Assembly: GCF_019175385.1 (NCBI RefSeq) | Contig: NC_083344.1 | Coordinates: forward strand, 29,762,231 to 29,826,230 | Origin: Lycium barbarum | Lineage: Eukaryota; Streptophyta; Magnoliopsida; Solanales; Solanaceae | DNA: 64,000 nt | Direction: 5' to 3' | In this document: positions 24,143 through 36,044 of the stretch, in pieces | Position numbering within the stretch: position 1 is the first letter of the stretch | Layout of the letters: each line of letters starts with the position of its first letter | Translations under genes and position numbers: made by a program | The notes under the pieces: model-generated | Told to the model about the DNA's origin: nothing | The model's database searches: none | What the model saw: only the letters and a program-made list of their open reading frames with translations

Positions 24143-25511
24143 CTGGGGAGGACTCCAGATCCTGTCGTCCGGCTAAAGCATATACACAGGGCTGAGTGGC
24201 GCCTGAAGTAGATGTTGCCCCTCTACCTCTACCTCTACCTCGGCCAGCTGACATCTGGGGAATCTGTCCTGCCGGGCGTGCTGAGGAAGAACCAGCTGCT
24301 AAGCCTGTAGGCTGAACTCCAACTCTGCCACTCATCGACGGGCAATCTCTCATCTTGTGCCAAACTTGGCCGCAAGTATAACAAGCGTCCGAACCCTGGC
24401 GACACTGTCCTGAATGCAATCTACCGCACTGGCTGCATCGCGGTACTGGGGGTCTCCTCTGGCTATAATCTTCCCTGATTTGGGAGTCTGGGGCCCTCGA
24501 GCTCTGACCCTGTCCTGAGCGGAAGGAGCGATCAAATCTCCTACCTGCAACTCGGGGAGGTGCACTGGTCACCGACTGGCCTGAGTAACTAGAATATGTC
24601 TGCCTTGATCCCCATCTATAACCACTGCCTGCTCCCATAGATCTAGCCCTCTTGCCTTGCCTTCTTTCACTATCGCAGTCACTTCTTGGTGGTTTTTGTC
24701 GCCCCTCTAAATTCTAAGCATGGGCCTGTATTCGGGAAATATCCATCCCCTCTTGCTAGGAAGCCGTTAAACAATCTCTGAATAAATGTGGCCCTAGGCC
24801 ACTTACAAATCTATGTACCCGGTTTCCCATATCGGCCACAATAGCCGGGGCATATCTAGCCAAAGAATTAAATTGCATGTTGTACTCCCGGGCACTCATA
24901 TTTCCTTGCCTCAGATTTAGAAATCTATCCGCTCTAGCTTGGCAGACCTCGGGTGGCAAATAGTGACGAATAAAAGCATCCACAAATTCTTACCAAATCG
25001 GAAGAGGAGCATTCTTTCCTCTAGATAATACCCAATTGTTGTAAAACAAAACAGCCACATCTCGGAGTCTATAAGATGCCAACTCCACGTATTCAGTTTC
25101 GGAGGCATGGACAATCTTCAATGTCCTCAACACCTCATCTATGAAACCTTGCGGGTCTTCATCCGGCTTTGACCCGAAAAACTCCAGAGGATTTAAGCTC
25201 ATAAAATCACGGGCTTTGGTACTTGCTGCCCGATCACTTGAACTTGCATTTTGTCGTTGTGCCTGGGCAGCGACCAATTGCGTCAATAAATGGATGGCCT
25301 CGATCATTTGTTGACCCGAAGCAACCGGTGGAGGAATTGGAGCTGGGGCTCCTCCTTGCTCTTCCACATTAGGCGGGGTAGATGAAGTATTAGACAAGTC
25401 CTCATTGTGTGATTCGCCTTCTTCTATGTTCATCGCAGGCTCTCTTTCTACCCGCCTCTTTGTCGTAGTCTTGCCCTTCTGGACAGCTGTAGCCTTTCCC
25501 TTTGGCGGCAT
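24138..25511 (-). pseudogene. Element C gag, broken
   Basis: Starts at ATG 25511 (MPPKGKATAVQK), one base after a TTTCAG acceptor-like motif; an upstream frame extension to 25712 is leader sequence. The gag core is clear (SLNPLEFFGSKPDEDPQGFIDE near 25200, YNNWVLSRG, HRFVSGLGPHL near 24800). The zinc knuckle is CYTCGQVWHKMRDC near 24380, with all CCHC ligands. Stops at 24990, 24756 and about 24715 inactivate it. It ends at the element D insertion, after which the frame would have continued into the protease at 15139. Confidence 0.9.
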
Positions 25512-25700
25512 TCTGAAATCACAACACACTATTAGGGAGGATAAAATCTTAAACATGGCTCTATCGCACGATCTCATGAGAAGAAAAATGGTCATTTTTC
25601 CTAAATGCCCTGTAGCCTCTTGTTTATTGATGTGGCGTACAACACACCATAAACAAGACTCTCCTAGACACGGCTCGTAGACACTTCCTAGGACTAAATC

Positions 25701-25712
25701 GCTCCGATACAA
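25701..25712 (-). other. Primer-binding site of element C (tRNA-iMet type)
   Basis: The minus strand reads TTGTATCGGAGC, matching TGGTATCAGAGC at 10 of 12 positions, next to the 5' LTR. Confidence 0.75.
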
Positions 25713-25716
25713 CTTT

Positions 25717-28096
25717 TGTCAAGACCCAGCTAGGGGCCGCGACGGGTACCCGGGGCTAGCCACCGAGCACCGCTCGTTCTACTACTCGTCATACTCATTT
25801 AATGCTCTTTTATCAACTTTATACTCAAATTGTAGGAAAATTATATTTTATATGGAAACATAAATACTTTTTAAATACATTTGCCTCTCGGCCATCAAAA
25901 TAATATATGCATATAATAGCATCTCGTGAGACCATCTAACCCACACTGCGCATCTACGAGCCTCTACTGGAGTGCTAAGCATAAGGACGGGACAAGACCC
26001 CGCCATGCCCAAAAATACATAAACATGAATATACACAAAAGAATCGTCATAAGCACCTCCGAACAAAGGAGTGCTTTCAATCAGCTGACGGCTACTGCTG
26101 GTCTGGGTCGAGCTCTCCTCCTTGTCTACCTGTGGGCATGATTATAGCGTCCAAAGAAAATGAACGTTAGTACGAATATTGTACTGAGTATGAGAGGCAT
26201 AAACAATGAAATAGAACAATGACATAAAGGAAATATCAATATGGAACATCTATATCTGACTGTCATGTATAAAAGAATTAAGTCATGCTGTCTTACTCAT
26301 ACTCGTCATCATATCATGTATGCATAATGTATAAGCTGCCCGTCCATATCGGATCGGTGTGATAATCATAACATTAGCCTGCGTCCAGGCCTCCCGCGTC
26401 CGGGCTATCATCTCATGCCGCCCACTAGTGGTGTCTGCCCATGCCATTTGGCCATGGTGTATCGTATAGCTGCCCGCCTTAGCGGTGACTGCCCGACCAA
26501 CTAGGCGCGGTGTTAAATTATTATCATACATGCTCATCATAATATTCTTATCGTAACATACTTATCACAATACATGCATAAGGCTTATGAACAACATTAC
26601 TTTATTGGGGTGACGTAAGGTCGTGATCCCCCGATTTCATTATGGAGCAATTATCGACATCCTGCCTCACCTTGAAGGAACTAACATATAAGGTGAGTGT
26701 GAGCAATAAATAACATTATGCCATTTTAAGATCATCATATCATATCTCTCATCTTACATTACCATTCATGGATATAGGCTTTTAGCTTTCCGGAATATAG
26801 GGACTCAGGACGAGGAGGAAAATTATGATATGAGATTCATGCCATTAGAAATAAGGGACTAGCCTCACATACCTTTGACATTTACTAAGCTATCGTTCGC
26901 TTGTTCTCCTTTGATATCGCGTTTCTACCTTCAAAAGAGAATTCGCATTCACGTTAGTTAATCGACTATAAGAACGCGCTACTATTTCTAGGGAAAATTG
27001 GGCGGCACTTCCTTTGTTTATATTACTTTTCACATATTCTATATTAACTCCCAAATGCTCACAACAACGTTCACAATATTGTATTCAACAATCGTCATTT
27101 ATCTACATTTTCCACATTCCACCATTTTTCTCTAATTTCTCCACATTTATGGGTTTTAGCTCATAATCACATTTTCTCATACATCACACCTATTTCATGG
27201 TCTACACGTCATTTATAACATATTTTTACTCCCAACTCATCAACGTTCATAATGCAATCCAACTATCATTCAACTATGGCACTATTCACACTTTAGGACC
27301 CATTTACTACACTCTTCTATAATCCAAGTGTTTCAACGTATAAATACTTCAATCATCATGAGAAAGCCATCAAACTTACCTTGGGTAGTGTTGGAACAAG
27401 CCTTGGACAACAAGACTCTTTTATGCCAAAAACCCTATTTCACTTCCTTTGATATTTCTTGGTCTAGATGAACTTTGATAGGTTTCACACTCTTGATTTC
27501 ATGGATTTGGTGTTGTTGATCTTGATTTTCCTTTGATTCTCTTGAATTCTTGTAGATGAAGTGTTTTGGAGTATTCTAGAGAGTTCTTGAATTGTGAAGA
27601 TGAGAAATGAAATAAAATGAGCTTGGGGTCCCTTATACTTAACTTAAAAATCTGATTTTTGTGAACAGTAGTTGGGGTGTACGGTGGCCGTAAACCCAGT
27701 TTACGGGCCGTATTCTGCTTTACGGTCCGTCCTTCATGACCGTATTTAAGCATATTAGAAACAGAAAGGTTTGCTATAGGTCATGGTGGTTTACGGTCAC
27801 AGTTTACGGGTCGTATTTCACTTTACGGTCCGTATTCTGAGTCGTATTTAACCATTTTGTCATTTGGCAGAAAAGTTGAAGTTTTGATAGTTGGAAGACG
27901 ATGGCACTTTACGGTTTGTAAATCACTTTACGGGCCGTATTCTGTTTTATGACCACTGGGCCGAAATGCAAATCTGCAACCTTCGCATTTTCAAAACTCA
28001 TGGGTAGTCATTCCTTTCTTAGTTGAACATCGTACACTCATACTCTTCGTTGGTCTATTCATTGTATGCTTACGGAAAATTTTCCGAGGTGTAACA
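25717..28096 (-). repeat. Element C 5' LTR (2,380 bp)
   Basis: Minus strand: TGTTACACCTCGG start at 28096, end GGGTCTTGACA at 25717 (one change from the GGGTCGTGACA seen elsewhere). Contents include near-palindromic TTTACGG-CCGTA units at about 27670-27960, a donor-like AAGGTAAG near 27381, the pentameric GTGACGTAAGGTC block at about 26610, GC-rich repeats at 26330-26510, and the shared conserved block at 26128-26172. Confidence 0.92.
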
Positions 28097-29484
28097 GTCA
28101 CACTCCGAACCATGGCCTGGGCGTATCATGACACTCGGTACCTGATTATTTGTGACGAGCGAACCAACTGGCTGGCTGAATCAATATATGGTATGTATTG
28201 AATGCGAAATAAAATACACAAGCACGCTGATTAACTAAAATACTGACTGAATAACCATAAATACCAAAATACCAAGACAAGTCTAAAAGTATAGATAAGT
28301 AGCCGACGTGGCTAACACAAAAGCCTGCTAAATTTTGTCTGACTGCAAATATAGTCTATGAAGCCTCTAAAGAGAGCTAGAATATTATATGTTTACCGGG
28401 AAAATGCTCCCGGCATTCCTCACTAAATGAAATACTGTAAAGACTGAAAATATGATAACGCCCCAAAGGAACTAGGGCTCACCAAGCAGTTGATATGAGA
28501 ATTCTAGCGAGGAGATCTGACTTTCGATAAATCTGTACCTACATCACAAAATGCAGGCCCTGTTCAAAAGGGAATTCAGTAAATTTTAATTGTACTGGAA
28601 TGTAAAACCAACTGAAAGAATAAATAGCTGAGCGATGCTAGGGAAAGGGCAGCCCAAATCAATAAATAGATAATATACTAAAACTGAACAAATTGATAGT
28701 TGAATTGAACAAGAGAAGTAAAGTAATAGGTACTCTCTGTTCTGATTATAAAATTACCTGTTTTAACTGAGTTAATAATATGTGGGGCCTTGGCCCAATA
28801 AAAGCGCACAAATCAATTGTCTTGGCCAAGTTAGTGCGTCAGTCTATGTCTTCGACCAAGTATATATATATACGTGAGATTGTGCCCTCGTGCAAAGATA
28901 CATATGGTCAAGATTCAGCAATTTTTATTAAGTAACTGAGAATCGTGTTGTGACTCATAATACTGGAATACTGAACACTACTATACTAACACACTGATTA
29001 TGGAGTTTAAAGCAACAACTATTCATAAGGACACTGAGTTTTCATGACTGAGACTCACGGGATATCAAACACGAGACTATACTAATTACGTACTAAGTTC
29101 ACGATATTCGAGATGAAAATCATGAACGAATTACCAAACTATATTGTTTAAAGAATAGTAGTTCTAACGTTTTTCAAGAAACTAAGGCTTAGCTCTATTT
29201 CTGAAGCAATTTGTAGTAATCGTAAAAGAACGTGGCATGGGGAAGATCAATAACATTCCCGCACGTAGAGAGTTAGCCTTACATACCTTAATCACTCAAA
29301 AACTTGAGAACAGGGTCTGAACTTTTGAAGAAGAAACCCAAAAGTTTGAACTTGAAATTTTGATAAGGGTTTTCTTGAAACCCAATTTATTGTAGCGTAG
29401 CATCTTGTTAAGAATCCATAGATAAGTGTTAAAATTAAGTAGGAATACATGGGAGATACATACCTTGATGTGCGAGGATAAGAA
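28097..29484 (-). repeat. LTR H, 3' portion (minus strand)
   Basis: Plus view begins GTCACACTCCGAACC, the complement of an LTR end GGTTCGGAGTGTGAC(A), lacking only the terminal base where element C entered. No ORF of interest. Donor-like AAGGTATGT motifs on the minus strand near 29283 and 29462 match the layout of other LTRs here. The partner piece is 31664-32098 beyond LTR E. Outer boundary with E is inferred from the TGTTAAACC start. Confidence 0.6.
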
Positions 29485-29689
29485 TGTTAAACCCCTCGTC
29501 TTTGTAGTGGTAGAACTTACGATTTTCTAGTTGGGTATGCCTTGGGAATCGACACCCGAGCCTGAGTTTTTGAGATAGAAAGTGTCCTACCCCGTGTGCA
29601 ATGGTACCAGCAGGAATTCCTGGTGATTTGCAGGATTAGAAGTTGAACGAATTGAATAGACGCGATTTGAACCGAACTGGAAAAGTCTG

Positions 29690-29840
29690 CAGACACCAGC
29701 CAAGATCGACGGGACGTCGAATCTGTCGACGAGCCGTCGTTATGCGGTGTCGACACGGCGACAAGGTTCTGCATCCCTGCATTCTGTAGGCGCAGGTTGA
29801 CGAGCACGACGACGGGACGTCGACCCGCTCGTCGAACCAG
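29690..29840 (+). repeat. GACGT/GTCGAC-type palindromic cluster upstream of the LTR E TATA box
   Basis: Several copies of GACGGGACGTCGA, TCGACGAGCCGTCG and related self-complementary words are packed into 150 bases, 30-180 bases before the TATA box near 29869. It resembles a promoter/enhancer array. Confidence 0.55.
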
Positions 29841-30785
29841 ACCACGGAAGCATTTAATTCTCTGAGTATAAATACGTGGTCCATGACTTTATGTCTTATT
29901 TCTCTCATTCCCAGATCATAAAACCCTAATATTTTGCTCTCCCAACATTTATGGCATAGTAGTGAAGATTTGACAAGACCCGGACCCCCATGAAACTAAG
30001 CTTATGAAGAAGAATGTTGTTTCTAGGGTTTCTCCAAGAATGGGAAGATTAAGGAGTTGAAGTTAAAGTGATTCTTGGGATTCTTGACCCCTCAAGGTAT
30101 GTAAATTATTTCTACCCTTGTATTTAAGTTAGCTACCAAGAGTTTTGGTGGTTCATGTGAAGAGAAGATAGTTATGAAAGTGATAAGTCAATGAAAGGTT
30201 AAATACTGCTTTTGGGGTTATATCAAGAGATGATTGAGGGATGTGTTTGGGTATATCTGGTTATGAGAGTGTTTCCATTAACGTTATCCTTGATATTGTA
30301 GTTGAGATTGGATGGAATTAGGAGTTAAGGGTTTTCTACGCTTTCAAGGGATATGTTGTCCATAGTTGTTAAGCTCTTTTGTAATTATGATGATTAGTGA
30401 GTAAGGTGAATAGCCTAATTAAGTTCTATGTTATCTTAATTGTAGACTACGAGTTCAAGGAATAAGAGTTGGACGATTGAATATATCTCCAGGTATGTTA
30501 AGGTTATTCCTTCTTCTTTTTTTGGCATGATCCTATGAGATCAACCGATAAACGAGTAAGAGAGTTTCCATATTACTCTATTCTTATAAGTACTAAGAGA
30601 AATACAGTTTTGATGTTCCCGTACCCCGACTATGGTATTTCCCCATATTCAGACCTTGTGATTTCTTGTCCTAGTAGTATGAGTCTAGTAAGGCCCATGA
30701 GAGGAAAACTGTCATTTTATTGTTTTAAGAATCCTGTCATTCAGTTCTACTTGTTCTATGCATTCACTTTCAGTTCTCAGGGGTA

Positions 30786-30958
30786 CAGTGAAAGGCACAC
30801 TTGACAGGGGGTGGGGGTGTGACAAGTGATATTACGTTGAACATGTGAAAGGCACACTTGACAAGGGGTGAAGGTGTGGCCCATGAGTGGCCTATGATGT
30901 TGGGATATGTACATGAGAAAGGCACGCTTGACAGGGGGTGAAGGTGTGGCCTGTGATG
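30786..30958 (+). repeat. Three-copy tandem repeat in LTR E (about 60-bp period)
   Basis: GAAAGGCAC(A/G)CTTGACA(G/A)GGGGTG recurs at about 30790, 30848 and 30917. A related unit on the opposite strand flanks the microsatellite in the LTR at 61357. Confidence 0.85.
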
Positions 30959-31663
30959 TAACAATGAGGTGTGTACCTACTATATATATATATATATATA
31001 TGCATGTCCATGTGTTCCGACATACGGATTCAGTCAGATGCAGACAAATACTAGTTCATACAGATTCATGCAGATAGTTATTTCAGCTTATGAGTCAGAT
31101 CTTATCCTTGATTTCTATACATATATATATGTTGTCTTATTCCTTACATATTCAGTACATTATCCGTACTGACTCCCCGTTGCTCGGGGGGATGCGTTCA
31201 TGCCCGCAGATATAGGTAGACAAGGAGGTGGTCCAGCTTAGTAGGACCCTTATCCAACAGCGGTCAGTGCACTCCATTCGATCCGGAGTTGCAGTCTATT
31301 TTGATAGGCAATTCTTTTGAGATGTATATAGATGGGTACGATGGGGCCCTGTCCCGTCCTTTCTATAGCTTTATTCCAGTAGAGGTCTGTAGACAGTTGT
31401 ATGTAGTAGTCAGACGATGTAGCCTTGTCAGCTTATATTCTTTTGTGTACAGTATATATAGAAGTCTAGCCGGCTTGCACTGTTCTTCCACATGTTGTAT
31501 ATATATATGCAGGTTGTACAGAGTTCGGATGTGTCCTTTTTATGAGATTAGTTTGTGCCATTTATGGGCTATTGATGTTCAGCATGTTTCAGATAAGTGT
31601 TTAGGAGTGTTTGGTCGCTAGAGGTCAGACTCCCGTCAAGGCTAATCGGTTTGGGTCGTGACA

Positions 31664-32098
31664 GAAGAAGAGGAGAGAAAAGTTGTGCTAGGGCTTGGGA
31701 AAACTAATATACGAAATAAAATTTCAGAAAACACGTCTTTAAAGGAAACCCAAAAGTCGTTATGCATCGCGGTCTGCGGTGCATATCACCTTATATGGCT
31801 GCTGATGCGGCCAAAACATTGCACTAGCACTTTCACGACGTTATTTTTGTTCCGAAATGCACTGCATATACCGATATACGACACATTGCACGTTATGCGG
31901 ATGCACCTGCAAACGCATACTGAAATAGTGAGCTGTGAAATTTAGAACGGGGATTTGGCTTTTGATATGCGATGCATATTCCGGTATGCTTCGTATACTG
32001 CCTTATGCAGCACATATCCTCCCAGCGGTGCTATGATATCTCCATATTTTAACTCAAATCATACGTCAAGCTTTAGCCCGAAGGTACAAGGTGTTACA
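31664..32098 (-). repeat. LTR H, 5' (U3) portion
   Basis: The minus strand starts TGTAACACCTTGTACC at 32098, a typical LTR start, and runs into LTR E at 31664, where the R-like CCCTAGC...CTCTCC leader meets the TATCCTCGCACATCAAGGTATGT of the other piece. It contains GC-alternating palindrome-like words such as GGTGCATATCACC. Inserted into the 3' part of the LINE. Confidence 0.58.
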
Positions 32099-33335
32099 AC
32101 AAATAACAGGGGGGAAATGGGGTTCCCTTGCCTAAATCCTCTCTTCCCTATGAAAGCACCATGTAGTTCACCATTCAATGCTATTGTATTCTGAATTGTA
32201 GTTTAATACTCCATGATCCATTTGATGAACTTTATTGGGAAATTCAATCCATATAGCATCTCTTGCACAAATCCCTTCAACTGAGTCATATGTCTTGCCC
32301 AGATCAATTTTCATTAAGCAACTCCTAGTAGTGTGCTTTCTCTGGTACAGTCTCACCAGATCTTGGCAGATCAAAAATGTTTTGTCCAATAGGTTTACCA
32401 GCTACAAAAGCGCTCTAGTTATCAGATATAAAGTCAGGCAGAACCACCTTCAATTTTGAGCATAACATTTTAGGAATTACTTTATAGATAGTGTTTCAAC
32501 AAGATATGAGTCTGAAATCTCCTATACTTTCAGAATGTGCTCCTTTGGGGATTAAAGTGATAACAGTGTCATTGACCCCCTTGTTCATTTCTTCAGTCTC
32601 AAATAATTCTAAAACTCCAGCAATGATATCAGACCCCACTATGGGCCAGAAATCCTTGAAGAATTGACTACCAAAACCATCAGGTTCTGGAGATTTATCC
32701 CCTCTAGTTGTCCATATAGCCTTCTTCACATCTTATGCAGCAAAAGGAGCCTTCAGAATTTCTCTTTGTTCTTCAGAAACAACTAGCCTCTTCTTATTAT
32801 TTCCCTACTAGCATGTTTTCCTCCTTCAGTTGCAGTACCCAGCAATTCAATGTAGCACTCAATAAAAGCTCTTTGATAGCCATATGTCATTTATGTACAG
32901 CCCATCCTTACCCTTGATTGTAAAATTTTTTAGTGATTCTTCTAGATTTTAGGAAATTGTGGTAAAACTTGGTATTTTGGTCCCATTCTTGTAACCATTG
33001 GACCTTACTCCTCTGCCTTAAGAACTGCTCTCTAGCTAAGATTAAGTTTAGTGCACTTTTGTGCCAATTTTACTTCTTCAGTGAAAAGTGCAGTATCTCT
33101 TTGTTTCTACTGAATCAGTTGTTGACGCTGAATCAACTTCTCCATGGTCTGTTCAGCTTGAGGCTCTATTTCACTAAATCTAGCTTTGTTCAGTTTCAAC
33201 AATACTGTTTTCAACCTGTTTAGTTTGCCCACTACCCTAAACATTTTCCTACTTTCTATTGAAGCATCCCCAGCTATTTATGACCCTGTCTTTAAATTCC
33301 CCTGTTGTGCTTCATATATTAAAGTACCTGATGAA
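32099..33335 (-). pseudogene. LINE retrotransposon ORF2: reverse transcriptase part, broken
   Basis: Read leftward: a linker with the LINE-typical REQFLRQRSKVQWLQEWD block (about 33040-32960), then SPEPDGFGSQFFKDFW (about 32700-32650), TLIPKGAH and SIGDFRLISC (about 32510), KIDLGKTYDSVEG (about 32310-32280) and finally [18 protein letters not shown] sequence (about 32150-32105), where LTR H cuts it. The YADD catalytic box and everything downstream are missing. Stops are frequent, including several between 32730 and 32960. An L1-like plant LINE. Confidence 0.85.
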
Positions 33336-35180
33336 AGTATAAGAGGGGGGTGAATTGTAAGTCTGTTAAAAATTATAGTCGACTTCTGTTTGGTGCCAGT
33401 CGACTGATGGCAAGACAGCCTGCACAAATTTGTTAGACCTTCGATTTACACAAGTATAAACTACAATAAATAGTAAGGGTGCAGAATATAATATGAGAGC
33501 AATAAAATAAATGACACGAGGATTTTTATATTGGTTCAAAACTAATGTGGTATCCTAATCCAGTCCCCTTGGGTTGCAAGGAGGTTATCTCTTTAAGATC
33601 TTTGTAAGTTGTTCTTCGTACAATGGTTGTAAGGTGAAGCTCCTACGTCTAACACTTAAACTCTTGTACAAGGTTGGTTTTTCACTCGCTCACCAACAAC
33701 GACTCTTTGGTTTTCACTCACTCACCAAAGAAACGAATAATGACACAACCTCTCAATACAAAGCCTCACCAACAATATTTTTTCTCTCCTCTCCTTTTTG
33801 AGTACACAGTAAATTACTAAGAAATATAATGCTTATGAAAGGTAGAGCAAAGAACTTGAGAAGGTTGAGACAATAGTATAAGTGACTGCGTACTCTAATT
33901 GTTGCAGATGTCTTTGGTTTTATACTTGGTCTTCTAGTCGTTGCACTGCACAAAACAGTGGTGTGTGACCGTTGTAGCCAAATATCCTCCTTGAGGATTT
34001 TCTTGAACTTGTCCTTTTTTGTGTGCATATTGTATCTTCTACTTGCCTTGATGTACGTGGTCTCCATAATTGTGTAAGTCAGTATAGCTCCTTGAAGATT
34101 CTTTTTCTTTGATTGAGCAGTAATAGATCTTGCTTGTTTGATCAATTAAGTCCTCAATTCTTAGTAAGGTAAATCCCAAAGAATAAGAAAATAGTAAGTG
34201 ATCACTATTTCTTTTTTTGTCCACGCATCCATTAAATATGGATCATTTTCATTTCCTTGATACCCACTTTGCCTGAATCTTCTTTTCCAAATTTAAATAT
34301 TACTCCCTTGACATCTTCAATCAAAAGTCTTCCTTCTAAAAATATAGTAACTCAATTGATACTGCTACCTTCAGCTTTACTTGTTGAATTGTAATTAATT
34401 CCAGCCGTAATTAATATATGGAGATCTCTCATATTACATAATAAATATTTTCCATAATAGGGCTGATGCAATAATATTTCATGCTCAACTTAGAAGATTT
34501 GTTTCTCGAATAATTCATGCTATCTCCTTCCAATAAGTATTCAATAATATCTTCCATATAAATGTAGCAAGTATATTCAAATTCAAATTTGAATATTTCG
34601 TCCCTTTCATCTTTCCAAAATAACTAATATTCTTTCCATCAATTTCTCCGAACTCTTTTTCTGGCTTGTACAAATATGAGCTTTTATTTAGGCAACCCAA
34701 GAGAATTTCAAGATCCTCCTCATTCACCGTGGATCTTGATTAGAATGTAATCACATTCGTCTTATTGAATTTGGACTTTAATCACTTTAAATATGGACTC
34801 TTTTGTGAACATGAGACTTCTTGATACTCCATAGATTTTGGTTCTTCCTTGAGCATCAAATTGATCTTGATCTTTTCCTTTTGTAAAATATTTCCCTTCC
34901 ATAGGATCGTAGTAAATAGTCTTCCCATAATTCTTGCACTTTGATTTGAGTAAGTCTTTTCTTCCACATCTTCTTCTGTAATTCCATCTCATCATATTTT
35001 CTTTTCCATATTTGATTAGATCTTCACCAAATCCTTCTTAATCAAATAAAACTGCACCAAAAATAAATTTACCACAAGTAAATGTTCTTTTATTAATAAT
35101 TATGTTGGTCTGTTATCATCAAAATTAATAGGTGAAACCTTGGACCTAACACCTGAACTGCTTGTTGCCTGCTCTAACCC
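33336..35180 (-). mobile_element. Unclassified retroelement insertion within the LINE
   Basis: This segment separates LINE endonuclease from LINE reverse transcriptase and has no LINE similarity that I can see. Read on the minus strand it has AATTTTGATGATAACAGACC near its start (about 35130), then AT-rich sequence with short broken frames, a TATA box (GTATAAAACC) near 33925, and ends with CAATTCACCCCCCTC near 33355. The start and end words resemble LTRs of SIRE-type copia elements; an endogenous pararetrovirus leader is an alternative. Boundaries are approximate and no target duplication was identified. Confidence 0.4.
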
Positions 35181-35865
35181 CATCTTCCCTCTAATAATAG
35201 TTGGATGTTGATCAAACAAACCTTCAGGGATGAAGTGTACCTTTGAAGCTGGTAGATCTATCTTACACTCAGTATTGACATGAACTCTATCTATTTTACT
35301 ACAAACTCTATCACTTTCTTGTTGTTTTTTCTCCAAGTAAAATAAGAACCAGAGGAATTCAAGTCTTAAAGTCCACAATTATCCACACATTTTCGGAAAT
35401 CTCTAATTTGTGACAATGTGACAGGACTTCCCATTCTTTCCTCCTTCTATAGAATGCCATTAAAGTCCCCCATGACTGCCTATGGCCCCTTCATATTCCC
35501 ACACACCTCTTGAATATCATCCCACAAAGTCCTCCTTAAAGCTTGTTCACTGTAGCCATAGACCATACTGATATGAAACTCTCTGTCGGTCCCTCTATGT
35601 TTAACCTTGCTATGTATCATTTGAGCAGTTACCACAAGTATGTTGACATCAAACCATTGTGGCTTCCATAATAACCAAATCTTGTGCCGAGGATGGGCAG
35701 AGAGGTCATTTGTGAAAGCCCAACCATTACACAGACTAAGACTTGCATCTCTTAATCTTAGTTTCCAGGAGTCCAAACAGGGGAACCTTGGAGTTGTGCA
35801 TGAATAAATTCATCTCCTTTTCCTTGGGTGCCTATTCAAACCCCTGGCATTTTAAAATCCCAACT
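35181..35865 (-). pseudogene. LINE retrotransposon ORF2: endonuclease domain, broken
   Basis: AP-type endonuclease, which nicks the target for LINE insertion. Minus strand from about 35840: MNLFMHNSKVPLFGLLETKIKR, then RHKIWLLWKPQWFDVNI, VYGYSEQALRRTLWDDI, and after a frameshift MGDFNGIL near 35460 (the catalytic DFN triad region). It continues with SDRVCSKIDRVHVN and FIPEGLFDQHPTI (35290-35190), where HSP of the family reads QHP. Stops and shifts occur throughout. Continues from ORF1 to the right and to RT on the left past the 33336-35180 insertion. Confidence 0.83.
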
Positions 35866-36044
35866 TATCCATTGGGAAGGGGTATACACCCACCCTTTCC
35901 ATTTCCAGGGCTAGTACATACTCTTATTCCCACACTGTTTGAAGTTTTACCTCCATTTGGCACCATCTCCTGATCAATATCCTGGTCTTGCAGCACGTTA
36001 AATGAATTGCTTGTGACTGTCTGCTTCCCCGCTGGTACTACTTT
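35866..36044 (-). pseudogene. LINE ORF1 C-terminal end
   Basis: Short open stretch on the minus strand (MTKVVPAGKQTVTSNSFNVL...), low-complexity, directly continuing ORF1 across element F. The ORF1-ORF2 boundary lies near 35865. Confidence 0.6.

Larger units (their letters stand above)
10385..28096 (-). mobile_element. Element C: Ty3/gypsy chromovirus (Tekay/Del type), interrupted by D and B
   Basis: Read on the minus strand: 5' LTR 28096-25717, primer-binding site, gag 25511-24138, element D insertion, protease-RT-RNase H-integrase-chromodomain 15139-11822, polypurine tract, 3' LTR 11573-10385. The 3' LTR is cut off by element B. Without D the internal region is about 5.1 kb, normal for an autonomous chromovirus. 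All domains are recognisable but several nonsense codons and frameshifts inactivate it. The base order at the D junctions shows that gag and pol formed one continuous frame before D arrived. The right flank GTCAC is the expected target copy and falls at the very end of LTR H. Confidence 0.92.
29485..31663 (+). repeat. LTR E, probably a solo LTR (about 2.2 kb)
   Basis: Ends GGGTCGTGACA at 31663 without a following primer-binding site. The start TGTTAAACCCCTCG at 29485 is the best candidate. A TATA box lies near 29869 (GTATAAATACG), with donor-like CAAGGTATGTAA near 30094 and CAGGTATGTTAAGG near 30490, then a three-copy tandem repeat and the shared conserved block at 31164-31220. Flanking pentamers (AAGAA left, GAAGA right) are not a clean duplication, so either an end or a base is off. 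Confidence 0.65.

Noticed and set aside
29517..29908. Two minus-strand frames of 90-96 codons
   Set aside because: They arise from the palindromic GTCGAC array of LTR E; no start context, no known domain.
31289..31945. Plus-strand frames of 95-110 codons near the end of LTR E
   Set aside because: LTR sequence with biased composition; the frame crosses the LTR E/H junction.
34200..35100. Possible endogenous pararetrovirus gene fragments
   Set aside because: Short broken frames without a recognisable movement-protein, coat or RT motif; only kept as an alternative for the unclassified insertion.
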